Below, one piece after another: positions 19,201-27,080 of a stretch of 64,000 nt of DNA; the first letter of the stretch is position 1; every line of letters begins with the position of its first letter. Source of the stretch: Spirosoma sordidisoli (lineage in GTDB: Bacteria; Bacteroidota; Bacteroidia; Cytophagales; Spirosomataceae). A program made the position numbers and the translations under genes. The notes beneath the pieces are model-generated. The model worked only from the letters and a program-made list of their open reading frames with translations, ran no database searches and had not been told where the DNA came from. The stretch is taken from positions 1,683,855 to 1,747,854 of the forward strand of contig NZ_SBLB01000001.1 of assembly GCF_004138325.1 (NCBI RefSeq), written 5' to 3'.

Positions 19201-22200
19201 CGGTATAATCGGTACCAAGCCGGACGAAGGCCGATACCTGTTCATTTACGTTTTCATTCCCATCGCCGTGCATGTGAATGAACATCTTGAGCTGCTTACG
19301 GAACAGCAGGTCGAAATTTACGTTCCGGAACGCCCCGCGTGAGTCGCCGTCGCGGAGGTTGGTTACGCTCAGCCGCATCGACTGCTCGTTCAGCTCAACG
19401 GTGTTCACCTGCGTATAATCGCGGTCGCGCTGGTAGCCCGGCGGCACCGAGTACACGTATTTATTGCCCCCTGCCTGCGTAGCCAGGGCGCTGCTGTTTT
19501 CTTCTACGTTCACCGTCGAGACGGTAAAGTTGGCATCGTAGGGTTCGGGTACTTCCTGCAGGCCGCGCTGGTTCAGGTCGCCCAGGTATTTGCGGTACTG
19601 ATTGGCTTCCATCTGCAACTGCGCAAACCGAAGCACGACCGGCTGATCAAAATCGGTCAGGTACATCCGCGCAAACCGGATTGATTTGAAGCCGTTGATG
19701 TTACCCACCTTCCGCAGATACTCGCGGATCGGAATCCGGTACTGATACCAGGTAACCGTACCGACGCCATCGGTCGGCACTGTCACTTTGTCGACAATAT
19801 AGCCTCGCCCTACCTCGAGCTGGTCGGGCCGCAGATTCACTTCGTATTCGTAATAGGCTTCGTTATCGTTGATGGTATTATCGGCGTTGAGGTCTTCGAT
19901 ATCGGGCAGGGTCGTCGACGCGGGGGTCAGAAACTGGTTGGTGGAGGTATTCTCGGGCGAGTTGTTCTCCATACCCATGTAGTACTTATACCGGGCCACG
20001 ATGTATTTCTGCCGGTCGGCCTCTTCGCCCAGGTAGAATCGGAAATCATCGCCCGAGGGGTCCTGTTCGATCGACGCGCGGGCCTCCGGGTCGGTAACCC
20101 GTGGCAACACCGCATCGAGGTAGCTTTTGAAAAACTGCTGTTCCGCTACCACACCCGGGGTCGAATTGGGGCGGCTGGTCAGGCCGTCGAGGCCGATATC
20201 CTGATTGTCGCGACCACCACTCTGGAACGCATTGGTCACAAACTGCTGCTTGGGCGCCCGGCCCCAGGGAGTCGACTCTACGGTACCGTTGCGGGTGCTG
20301 TCCAGGCTACCGTTGGCCGGGAAACCGTTCTCAAACGTATACCGGCTATCCTTAACGACATCTTCCGAAATATCGCCGAGGTTGAAGACCAACCTTCCAC
20401 CCGTGCTGTTGGGCTGGTTTTTACTATCGTCAGCGCTGCCCCTTACTTTTCCGTTCTCTCCCTGTACGAACGGGTCCATGAGCCAGAACGTGAGGTTCTC
20501 TACGTTGGCATTGTCGAAGTCGTTGTCCGAGGCAATAGCCCGCGTTACGGCGCCGAAGTTGCGCCGGGGATCGTTGTTGAGCGTACCGTCGGGTTTCAGG
20601 TTCGGGTTGTAGTTGTACATACCCCGCTCGCTGGGGAAGTAAGCCACGTCCAGAATACTCTCGGGCAGCTGTACCGGCCGGGGCGACCGACCCGGAAACA
20701 GATCGGTGGGCAGGAAGTACCGCTCGTATACGTAGTTCTTCACCTCGTCGGGATCGACGTTCGATACGGCGCCCTGCAAACCGGGGGTGTACAGACTCGG
20801 GTCTACGGAATAAACCGAAATACGGGCGCGGTTGTAGGCCGACTCCAGCGGGTTCTGGAACGACCCCTGCGGAAACTGCTGCGGGGTAGCCCCCAGGCGC
20901 CAGCGGGTGGGCTGGCGGGTCAGGTCAAAAATGGTTCGGGCGGCTTCGAAATCGTCGAGGTAGCTATCGCCCCGGGCGCGGGGGTTGGTTCCCGGAAACA
21001 ACTGCGCCACTTCGGCACTGGCCTGAATGGTCGATATTTCTTTGGTCTGCACCAGCGGCAGGCCATCGAGCAGGCGCGTCAGGCCGGGCGAGTCTTTGCG
21101 ATAGTTGGCATGGAGCCCCAGAATAGAGTTATTGACCGGTTCGTTCCCAATGGCCACGCGGGTCAGGAAACCGGCGGGGGTTTCGCGCATGTGCATGGCC
21201 GTCAGCCCGAAGTTAATATCGGGGGTGAGCAGGTAATCCAGCCGCGTACCGATCAGGGTTCGGATCTGGTTCTGGAACAGGTCGGGCTGCTCGAAGCTGA
21301 TGCGGATTTCGCGGCCCGAGTTGGTCACGCTCTCGTTAATGATCCGCAGGCGCCCCGTCTGGCTTTCGAAGACATAATCGGCCCCCGGCATCATCGGCAC
21401 GCCACCCGCCGTTACCTGTACCGACTGCTCGTTGACGCCATAGGGCAGTTGAACTTCGGCCCCATTGCCCGACTGAAACGAACCGCGCAGGAAGAACTTA
21501 TTCCGGTCGGCCAGTTGCTGGGCATCGGCCAGGGTTGTCCGATACAGCTGATCGAAAACGTATTTGGAGCGCAGGTTATCTTCGTCGGCGTCGAACTGGC
21601 GGCTCAGGAACGACCCGAAGGGTTCCAGGACCGGGAATATGATCTTGCCATAGCGCGGATCGACGGTAATGTTCTCCACGTAATCGAAGTTACCGTCGGG
21701 CTGGGCGTCGAGCTGCTGGTTGAGCCGGTCCATGTTGAAAACCTGCACCAGCGGCCGGTTTTGCAGACGCCGGCCTTCCTGCAGGTTCGGGTTGTCGATA
21801 CCGGTAACATCGTCTTTGTAAACAATACGCAGCTGAAAGCCCTGCCGGCTGATCTGGGCATTGTTGAGCGAATAGATGTTTTTCATCATCAGGTTCCACA
21901 TCGGCAACTGGAGGTTGTTGCGCAGCGTGGCCGACTTCAGCAGCTTCAGCACCAGCACTTCGTCATTGCGCCGGGCCTGGTAGTCTTCCGTCAGTTCACC
22001 CACTTTATAGCGTCGGCCCTGGTAGGTATATTCGTAGGATACCGCCAGAATCTCGTCGTTGCGCAGGGGCGTCACGAGCGAGATATACCCCAGTTCGGGC
22101 TGTAGTTTGAACTCCCGGTCGGTCAGGCGTTTGGCACCCCGCAGCAGGTCGAAATCGGTGCCTTTGGTAAGCTGGTAATCCGTTACAAGCGCTTCGTTGG

Positions 22201-23932
22201 TCTGGTCAACCTGCCGCAGCCGGTTGTTGGCGTTACTCGTGAGCCGGTCAAACAGACCGTTGGCGCGGTTGTCGGACGGGGTGCGGGTGTTGCGCGAGAA
22301 CGGTTGCAGGTTGGGGTTGTTCTGGCTGTAGGGATTGCCTTCGCCCAGGTCCTGAAAGCCGACAATGTTCCGCAGCGTCTCGGTGGTGTTGGTCCGGTTG
22401 GTGACGTACACCTCCACCCGGGTTACGTTGACGCCCGACGTTACCTGCGGCAGGGTCCTGAGCGAAGCTTCGTAGTTGGACCGGAAAAACTGCGACAGGA
22501 AGAAGTGTCGGTTCTCGTCGTACTGATCGGCCCGCAGTTCGAACGGCCGGTTCGAGGTGCCGCCCCGCAACACGATTTCACTCTTCCGCGACCGCTGCTG
22601 CGAAGCGACCACCGTAGCGTTCAGCTTGCCAAACCGGAGCTGGCTTTTGATACCAAACAGGTTCTGCACCCCCGGAATGAGCTGGCTGTTGACGGCCCAG
22701 CTGATATTACCCACCTCAAGCCCCTGCAGGATACTTTCGTTCTGCGGCTGAAAAGCGGGCAGACCCGGTGCCTGGCCATTGACGCCCGGCACACCGGGTA
22801 AGGTAGGCGCATTGGGCAAACCAGGCAGACTGGGCATTCCCGGTAGCCCCTGCCCCGTTCCGATGCCCGGCAGGCTTCCGCCGGGCCGGTAGTTGACCTT
22901 CAGCGCGTTCTCGAAATTAAAGCTGGCTTTGGTGTCGAAGTTGGCCATCACGCCCAGCTTCTCCCCGATCTTGCCGTTGAAGTTGATGCTGATCTGCTCG
23001 TTGAACAGGAAATTTCCGTTCCGGCGCTGTCGAACCGGCAAGACGGGGTTATCGATAAACTGGTACAGATAGCCAAAGTCGAGCGTAACGAAGCCGTTCG
23101 GCTTGAAATCGATCTGGCTCCCGCCAAACAGGCGATCGATGATAGGCGGCAGTTCGAGTTTGGGCACCAGGCCACGCCCACTCAGCGCGCTTTGGCCATC
23201 GCGCCGGGCGCCGTATTCGCGCCAGATGCTTTGCTCGACCCGCTGGTTCTGCAGCTGGTTATACGTCGAAAACGGAATCGTTTCGGCCGGGCGGTAGGGT
23301 AAGCCATACTGCGAGGGGGGCAGCGCCAGCCCCGGCACGGCCCCCGATACGCCCACACCCGGCGTCGTAGTAGCCGATGAAGGCGTTGATATGCCCGGCG
23401 CGGGGACGCCATCCGTACGGCCCTGCACCGAATTGGGCGCAGGCGCCCCCGAAAGCGACACCCCCGTCTGTACACGTTCGGTAACGGCCACGCGCCCGTC
23501 GGGACTCAGCCGAAAATCGGTCGATACCCCTTTGGGATCACGAAGAATGAAAGGCGATTTGGAAGGCCGCTCCGAGAAGCGGGTGGCCCGCCGGTCGGGC
23601 CAGTTGATGGTAGGTCGGCGGTTGGCCGAACGGGCCGCCCGTATACTGTCAGTCCGGTTCTGTACGGCCTGCTTAATGGAGTCGGCGCGGGCAATGGCCC
23701 GTCGGCGCGCATCGGCCCGGGCCGAGTCGGCAGCGGCCTGTTGCTGCCGTCGCCCCGCGCCCCCCCGACGAGCGGGCGCTGCCGCTGGCTGGTCCTGCCC
23801 GAAGATTGTTCCCATACCCAGCACCAGACAAAACACCAGCAAAATCCATTCGCGCGAAACGAACAGAAGGTGGCTAGCGGTCAAGAAACGGGTGCTGACA
23901 GTAAAGTTGTGAACAAAGTAAGGGTTCACCAT
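16268..23932 (-). CDS. sprA: SprA, outer-membrane translocon of the type IX secretion system
   Basis: This 2554-residue protein is by far the largest gene. SprA forms a 36-strand barrel through which T9SS cargo, including gliding adhesins, crosses the outer membrane. A signal peptide lies at about 25-45, then an Ala/Arg-rich helical stretch, then SprA_N-type repeats (GYISLVTPLRNDEILAVSYEYTY and similar). Also visible are FTIWVNELRANGYD and long barrel strands to a terminal VQVKFNLAE. A Pro/Gly-rich insert (about 348-398) is unusual. The ATG at 23932 precedes a possibly long n-region; an internal start nearer the signal core is possible. The Plug partner gene is at 62681. Confidence 0.96.
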   Translation of the reverse strand: MVNPYFVHNFTVSTRFLTASHLLFVSREWILLVFCLVLGMGTIFGQDQPAAAPARRGGAGRRQQQAAADSARADARRRAIARADSIKQAVQNRTDSIRAARSANRRPTINWPDRRATRFSERPSKSPFILRDPKGVSTDFRLSPDGRVAVTERVQTGVSLSGAPAPNSVQGRTDGVPAPGISTPSSATTTPGVGVSGAVPGLALPPSQYGLPYRPAETIPFSTYNQLQNQRVEQSIWREYGARRDGQSALSGRGLVPKLELPPIIDRLFGGSQIDFKPNGFVTLDFGYLYQFIDNPVLPVRQRRNGNFLFNEQISINFNGKIGEKLGVMANFDTKASFNFENALKVNYRPGGSLPGIGTGQGLPGMPSLPGLPNAPTLPGVPGVNGQAPGLPAFQPQNESILQGLEVGNISWAVNSQLIPGVQNLFGIKSQLRFGKLNATVVASQQRSRKSEIVLRGGTSNRPFELRADQYDENRHFFLSQFFRSNYEASLRTLPQVTSGVNVTRVEVYVTNRTNTTETLRNIVGFQDLGEGNPYSQNNPNLQPFSRNTRTPSDNRANGLFDRLTSNANNRLRQVDQTNEALVTDYQLTKGTDFDLLRGAKRLTDREFKLQPELGYISLVTPLRNDEILAVSYEYTYQGRRYKVGELTEDYQARRNDEVLVLKLLKSATLRNNLQLPMWNLMMKNIYSLNNAQISRQGFQLRIVYKDDVTGIDNPNLQEGRRLQNRPLVQVFNMDRLNQQLDAQPDGNFDYVENITVDPRYGKIIFPVLEPFGSFLSRQFDADEDNLRSKYVFDQLYRTTLADAQQLADRNKFFLRGSFQSGNGAEVQLPYGVNEQSVQVTAGGVPMMPGADYVFESQTGRLRIINESVTNSGREIRISFEQPDLFQNQIRTLIGTRLDYLLTPDINFGLTAMHMRETPAGFLTRVAIGNEPVNNSILGLHANYRKDSPGLTRLLDGLPLVQTKEISTIQASAEVAQLFPGTNPRARGDSYLDDFEAARTIFDLTRQPTRWRLGATPQQFPQGSFQNPLESAYNRARISVYSVDPSLYTPGLQGAVSNVDPDEVKNYVYERYFLPTDLFPGRSPRPVQLPESILDVAYFPSERGMYNYNPNLKPDGTLNNDPRRNFGAVTRAIASDNDFDNANVENLTFWLMDPFVQGENGKVRGSADDSKNQPNSTGGRLVFNLGDISEDVVKDSRYTFENGFPANGSLDSTRNGTVESTPWGRAPKQQFVTNAFQSGGRDNQDIGLDGLTSRPNSTPGVVAEQQFFKSYLDAVLPRVTDPEARASIEQDPSGDDFRFYLGEEADRQKYIVARYKYYMGMENNSPENTSTNQFLTPASTTLPDIEDLNADNTINDNEAYYEYEVNLRPDQLEVGRGYIVDKVTVPTDGVGTVTWYQYRIPIREYLRKVGNINGFKSIRFARMYLTDFDQPVVLRFAQLQMEANQYRKYLGDLNQRGLQEVPEPYDANFTVSTVNVEENSSALATQAGGNKYVYSVPPGYQRDRDYTQVNTVELNEQSMRLSVTNLRDGDSRGAFRNVNFDLLFRKQLKMFIHMHGDGNENVNEQVSAFVRLGTDYTDNYYEIEIPRLQATPEGLQSPEVVWPSANELDIALEELTNLKTERNRQLTRRTSLPFTLPSSTGRYILTVVGNPDLSSVQSVMIGVRNPRQPGDGEGPKTFTIWVNELRANGYDQQAGMAAIGSVNMKLADLATVTASGRITTFGFGGVQTRIGERARETTKEFGLSSAVSVDKFLPANWGLRIPMYVNYDYRNVDPHFDPLDPDVPLDNSLSTLPEGLVRDSYRRMVQDNTTRRGLNFSNVRKVKTSPNAKTHFWDVENFAFTYAFNDTKRSNILTDEFLQRQQRGGIAYTFSGQPKAFEPFRNKASFEAPYLRWLKDFNLTLLPSLVSIRSDLDRSFVKTQLRSSDLTTNGIPAQFEKYFLFNRYYDLTWNLTRSLVLTYRSQANSIIDEPAGDINSQAKRDSIFNSLKRLGRLKNFVQDIRATYRLPLDKIPLLDWIAADAVYGVGYQFQANSFGIADTLGVPFGNVVRNNRERGITGRVDLIRLYNKIRYLRFANTPAPVRKNFARNPGDIEEIQRSESRVLKNFTRALLTVRGINFQYTVQESTILPGFLPTPRYFGVDQNNAPGLGFVLGSQDRSIQYRAAERGWLAPSTVQNTAFQQNLTKKFNARTTLEPFKDFRMQVEWRLDRTDAYQEFFRPGSQGGPFETQSPVRNGQFSMSFWSFRTAFIGLRGDNTSPIFDRFESYRQYFIDKLTQANPDRQGIYTATSQDVLIPAFFAAYSGQPIEKAKLSPFYSFPLPNWRIDYNGLSGLDFIRKRFSAFTITHSYTSNYSVGNFISNLEYGAAFVNLAVQGYPLGAAVNQLGQYVPVFAMSTITMSEKFAPMIGVQFQTKSRISGRLEYNQSRDIALNLSNIQVAELSNKDLTASIGFTRQNIRIPFRINGAYKRLKNDLTFSANLTLRDTRAIQRKIDAEQILTAGNVNFQLRPQVSYIVSRRLNVNFYFDRTFNDPLVSNSFRRATTSGGVQVKFNLAE

Positions 23933-24183
23933 TGGGGTACTAAGCGGTTCAAAAAGGATATCGTACGGTACGTACTTCTTTCAAACGGCCAAAATCGGGC
24001 CAATCGTCTAATGAAGGAATAGATTTTTTGAAGAATAGCTAACTATATGGTTTTAGTCGCTTTTGAATAAAATGATTCGTAAAGATACACTTCCTTCAGG
24101 GCTGACCTACTACATAGACGTAAATTAACACATCGGTAACTATAGCCCGTACGCAATCTATGGCGCTGGCAGCTTCGTGCGGC

Positions 24184-24191
24184 TATCTTTG
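24184..24191 (+). promoter_or_regulatory. -7 box giving a predicted leaderless thioesterase mRNA
   Basis: TATCTTTG matches TAnnTTTG and ends only four bases before the ATG at 24196. In this phylum transcription begins a few bases after this box, so the transcript would start at or next to the start codon. Confidence 0.6.
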
Positions 24192-24195
24192 CCCC

Positions 24196-24966
24196 ATGTC
24201 TGCCATTCAATCTGACACCTACGACCTGCGCGGTTACGAATGCGACGCGCTGGGCCGCATCAGCATTCCGACGCTTATGAACTGGATGCAGGAGTCGGCC
24301 AACCGCAACGCCATCGCCTACGGAATCGGTATCGACGAGCTGGCCCGCCGGGATCTGGACCGCTCTCCGCTGGGCTGGATGCTCATGCGCTTCCGGCTTC
24401 GAATGCACCACTATCCGCTTTATGGCCAGTCGGTGCGGGTGGTTACCTATCCAACGTTCGTAGAGAAGTACTTCATTCACCGCGATTTTCGAGTGCTGGC
24501 CGAAGACGGTTCGCTGCTGGCCGAGGCTGGCAGTACCTGGCTGGTCTTCGATATGGACAAACGGACTATGGTGCCGCTGCCGGGTTTCATCCGAACGCTC
24601 ACCCCGCCTGCCGACATCGAGCCGCTGCCCACGCTGCCCCTCAAGCCGCCGTTTCAGAACCAGACCTGGGAACCCACCCGGCAGACCGACGTACCGGTTG
24701 GCTGGTTCAGCATCGACCAGAACCAACACGTCAACAACGTAGCCTACATCCAATGGCTGCTCGAAGCGATGGACCAACAGACGCTGGAGACGGCAGCTTT
24801 GGCTGAACTTGATGTGGTGTACCGAACCGAAAGCCACTGGCAGGATCAGCTGCTCATTCAGTCGACGCCCGACACAACCGATGCCCACCTTCACCGCATC
24901 GTTCAGGCCAGTTCAGGCCGCGATGTCCTGCTGGCCCGGACTCAGTGGCGCCCCAACCCTTCATAA
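24196..24966 (+). CDS. Acyl-ACP thioesterase (FatA/FatB-type, tandem hot-dog)
   Basis: This 256-residue enzyme hydrolyses acyl-ACP to free fatty acid and so ends or diverts fatty-acid synthesis. The first hot-dog domain carries TYDLRGYECDALGRISIP and the helix NWMQESANRNA. The second carries WFSIDQNQHVNNVAYIQWL, whose Asn, His and Asn-Asn pattern matches the active site of the plant FatA/B family. A frame extension to 24160 would place the start upstream of the promoter box, so MSAIQSDTYD at 24196 is preferred. It is transcribed rightward alone, divergent from sprA. Confidence 0.92.
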   Translation: MSAIQSDTYDLRGYECDALGRISIPTLMNWMQESANRNAIAYGIGIDELARRDLDRSPLGWMLMRFRLRMHHYPLYGQSVRVVTYPTFVEKYFIHRDFRVLAEDGSLLAEAGSTWLVFDMDKRTMVPLPGFIRTLTPPADIEPLPTLPLKPPFQNQTWEPTRQTDVPVGWFSIDQNQHVNNVAYIQWLLEAMDQQTLETAALAELDVVYRTESHWQDQLLIQSTPDTTDAHLHRIVQASSGRDVLLARTQWRPNPS

Positions 24967-24997
24967 TTTGTCGAAAGGTTTTCCTGGCTGGCGCCGA

Positions 24998-25064
24998 CCG
25001 CACGGACCACTTGCCCGGATGGTTTGTTGCTGACGCATAAGTGGTCCGTGCGGACACGGACCAC
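24998..25064. repeat. Inverted repeat with a third copy (CACGGACCAC element)
   Basis: CCGCACGGACCACTT at 24998-25012 is perfectly complementary to AAGTGGTCCGTGCGG at 25039-25053 (15 bp, 26-nt spacer). A third unit CACGGACCAC follows at 25055-25064 in the orientation of the first. It lies 32 nt after the thioesterase stop and may act as its terminator, but it has no T tract. Confidence 0.75.
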
Positions 25065-25135
25065 GGAGCAGGTAGATACGGATTCAGTGTAGCGTTTATA
25101 CCGCTGGGGCATTACAGCATTCGAACGATTAGCCG

Positions 25136-25163
25136 TATTTTTGGTTATTCAGGCCTATATTTG
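25136..25163 (+). promoter_or_regulatory. Two tandem -7-like boxes upstream of the DUF1338 gene
   Basis: TATTTTTG at 25136-25143 and TATATTTG at 25156-25163 both match TAnnTTTG, 20 bp apart. The ATG is at 25208, so leaders of about 40-60 nt are expected. Which box is used cannot be told from sequence. Confidence 0.5.
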
Positions 25164-25207
25164 GCCAGGCCCGACTCGGGCCGAACCGATAGTAAACCCT
25201 ATTGATT

Positions 25208-26128
25208 ATGACCACTTCACCCAACATAACCAACACCCTGAACGGCGTTTTACAGGGGCTGATGCGCCGATACAGCGAACGCGTACCCGACGTGAAAACC
25301 ATCATCGATGCCATGATCGAAGACGGCATCATCACGTTGGCCGGGGAAATCGAGAATGACCATATTGCCTTCCGGACCATGGGAGTTCCGCATCTGGGGC
25401 TGGCGTCATTCGAGAAGATCTTTACGCATTACGGTTACGAAAAACGGGATCGCTACGACTTTACCGAGAAAAAACTGACGGCCTACTGGTACAGTCCGCC
25501 CGCTGGTACCAACGCGAACCTGCCCCGTATCTTCGTCAGCGAACTGCGCGTGCATGAACTGTCGGCCGAGGCCCAGCGTATCATTCATCGGTATACCGAC
25601 ACCGTTACCAGCGACCCGGTCGATGCGCTCGATCTCGACGATGCTGCGGCTGTCGACGCTTTTCTGCACCGGCCGCTCTGGCAAACCCCTACCCTATCCG
25701 ATTACCAGACGTTGCTGGCCGAGAGCGAATACGCAGCCTGGGTCATATACAACCGTTACTACCTCAATCACTTCACCATCAGCGTTCATAACCTCAAGGA
25801 AGGCTACAATACCATCGATGAGTTTGTTGCCTTTCTCCAGGCTAAAGGGCTCCGGCTCAACTCGGCGGGTGGTACTATTAAAGTCAGCCCGGACGGTGCG
25901 CTTCGGCAGGCCTCGACGGTAGCTCAGCTCATCGATGCGGAGTTTGCCGGGGGCGATGTGTTCCGGATTGCCGGTTCATACGTAGAGTTTGCCGAACGGC
26001 GCGTACTTCCCTCGTTCACCCACCTTTCGCCTGATCAGATCGGGCGGGAACACCGGCGCGAAGGCTTCGAGGCTGGTAATGCCGACAAGATTTTCGAAAG
26101 CACCTTTACGACGCAGACAAATCGGTAG
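25208..26128 (+). CDS. DUF1338 protein, 2-oxoadipate dioxygenase/decarboxylase-like
   Basis: This 306-residue protein fits the DUF1338 family, whose characterised members (HglS/YdcJ) are Fe(II) enzymes converting 2-oxoadipate to D-2-hydroxyglutarate in lysine breakdown. The likely metal ligands are His52 in DHIAFRTMG, His188 in NHFTISVHNL and Glu260 in SYVEFAERR. RIFVSELRVHELS is another family segment. The length matches the short class of about 300 residues. The ATG at 25208 was chosen over a TTG two codons upstream. The substrate is an inference from the family; no lysine-degradation gene is adjacent. Confidence 0.85.
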   Translation: MTTSPNITNTLNGVLQGLMRRYSERVPDVKTIIDAMIEDGIITLAGEIENDHIAFRTMGVPHLGLASFEKIFTHYGYEKRDRYDFTEKKLTAYWYSPPAGTNANLPRIFVSELRVHELSAEAQRIIHRYTDTVTSDPVDALDLDDAAAVDAFLHRPLWQTPTLSDYQTLLAESEYAAWVIYNRYYLNHFTISVHNLKEGYNTIDEFVAFLQAKGLRLNSAGGTIKVSPDGALRQASTVAQLIDAEFAGGDVFRIAGSYVEFAERRVLPSFTHLSPDQIGREHRREGFEAGNADKIFESTFTTQTNR

Positions 26129-26160
26129 AAAGTATAGTAGTTGCGGCTTATGCCATGCAG

Positions 26161-26194
26161 CTGGCCGGTCTGGTTCCTAAGCCGGACCGGCCAG
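26161..26194 (+). terminator. Hairpin after the DUF1338 gene
   Basis: Arms CTGGCCGGTC (26161-26170) and GACCGGCCAG (26185-26194) form a perfect 10-bp stem 33 nt past the stop. No strong T tract follows, so it is only a candidate terminator. Confidence 0.55.
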
Positions 26195-26225
26195 CCCGTA
26201 CGCCGTATCGTATAATCAGCCAACC

Positions 26226-27056
26226 ATGAACCGAATCATCCTTGTCGCGCTGTTAGTGAGCAGCTTATCCACCCTGGCGCAGAAAGCCGCTCCCGTAGGT
26301 ATTCAGCTGTACAGTTTCCGGGATCAGTTTGCCAAAGACGTGCCGGGTACTATGGCCAAAGTCAAACAGATGGGATTCCGACAGGCCGAAATTGCCGGCA
26401 CCTACGGATTGAGCCTGACCGACTTCCGCCAGCTGCTCGACCGGAACAACATCAAAGCCATCAGCACCGGAGCCAGCTTTGAAGACCTCGACAACAACGT
26501 GCCGAAAGTGCTGGCTGAAGCCAAAGGCCTGGGAGCCAAATACGTGGTCTGCGCCTGGATACCGCATCCGGGCGATACGTTTATGATTCAGGATGCCGAC
26601 CGGGCTATCGATGTCTTCAACACCGCCGGTCGGTTGCTGGCCGACAACGGTATTCAGCTGTGCTACCATACCCATGGCTACGAATTTCAGACCTATCAGG
26701 ACGGCACCTTTTTCGACTACCTGGCCGAGAATTTCGATCCGAAGGCCGTGAACTTCGAGATGGATGTGTACTGGGTTAAGTCGCCGGGCTACAATCCGGT
26801 AGCCCTCCTGCAGAAGTACCCCAAGCGGTTTCCGCTGATGCACCTCAAAGACCGCAAGCCCGGCACCCCCGACAGCATGAGCGGCCACGCCGACGTAGAG
26901 TCGAACGTAACCCTCGGCACAGGCGACGTGGGCATTGCCGACATCATGAAGCAGGCTAAAAAATCGGGCGTCAAATACTTCTTCATCGAAGACGAATCGT
27001 CGCGCTCCATGCAGCAAGTGCCCGAAAGCATCTCCTTTCTGCTGGGACTGAAATAA
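26226..27056 (+). CDS. Secreted sugar phosphate isomerase/epimerase (xylose-isomerase-like TIM barrel)
   Basis: This 276-residue protein has a short signal peptide (MNRIILVALLVSSLSTLAQ), then a TIM barrel starting VGIQLYSFRDQF. Metal-site residues of the AP-endonuclease-2/xylose isomerase-like fold are visible: HTHGYEF (His pair), NFEMDVYW (Glu, Asp), LMHLKDRK (His, Asp) and a terminal FFIEDES. Homologues in Bacteroidota act as periplasmic isomerases or epimerases of sugars or inositols, mostly uncharacterised. It is convergent with the AONS-like gene. The exact substrate is unknown. Confidence 0.87.
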   Translation: MNRIILVALLVSSLSTLAQKAAPVGIQLYSFRDQFAKDVPGTMAKVKQMGFRQAEIAGTYGLSLTDFRQLLDRNNIKAISTGASFEDLDNNVPKVLAEAKGLGAKYVVCAWIPHPGDTFMIQDADRAIDVFNTAGRLLADNGIQLCYHTHGYEFQTYQDGTFFDYLAENFDPKAVNFEMDVYWVKSPGYNPVALLQKYPKRFPLMHLKDRKPGTPDSMSGHADVESNVTLGTGDVGIADIMKQAKKSGVKYFFIEDESSRSMQQVPESISFLLGLK

Positions 27057-27080
27057 AGAGTGTACCGATGCGCAGGGCGT

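Noticed and set aside
16127-19342. 1071-codon rightward frame opposite sprA
   Set aside because: It is antisense to SprA, a clear gene; long antisense frames are expected in GC-rich coding DNA and the translation has no recognisable domain.
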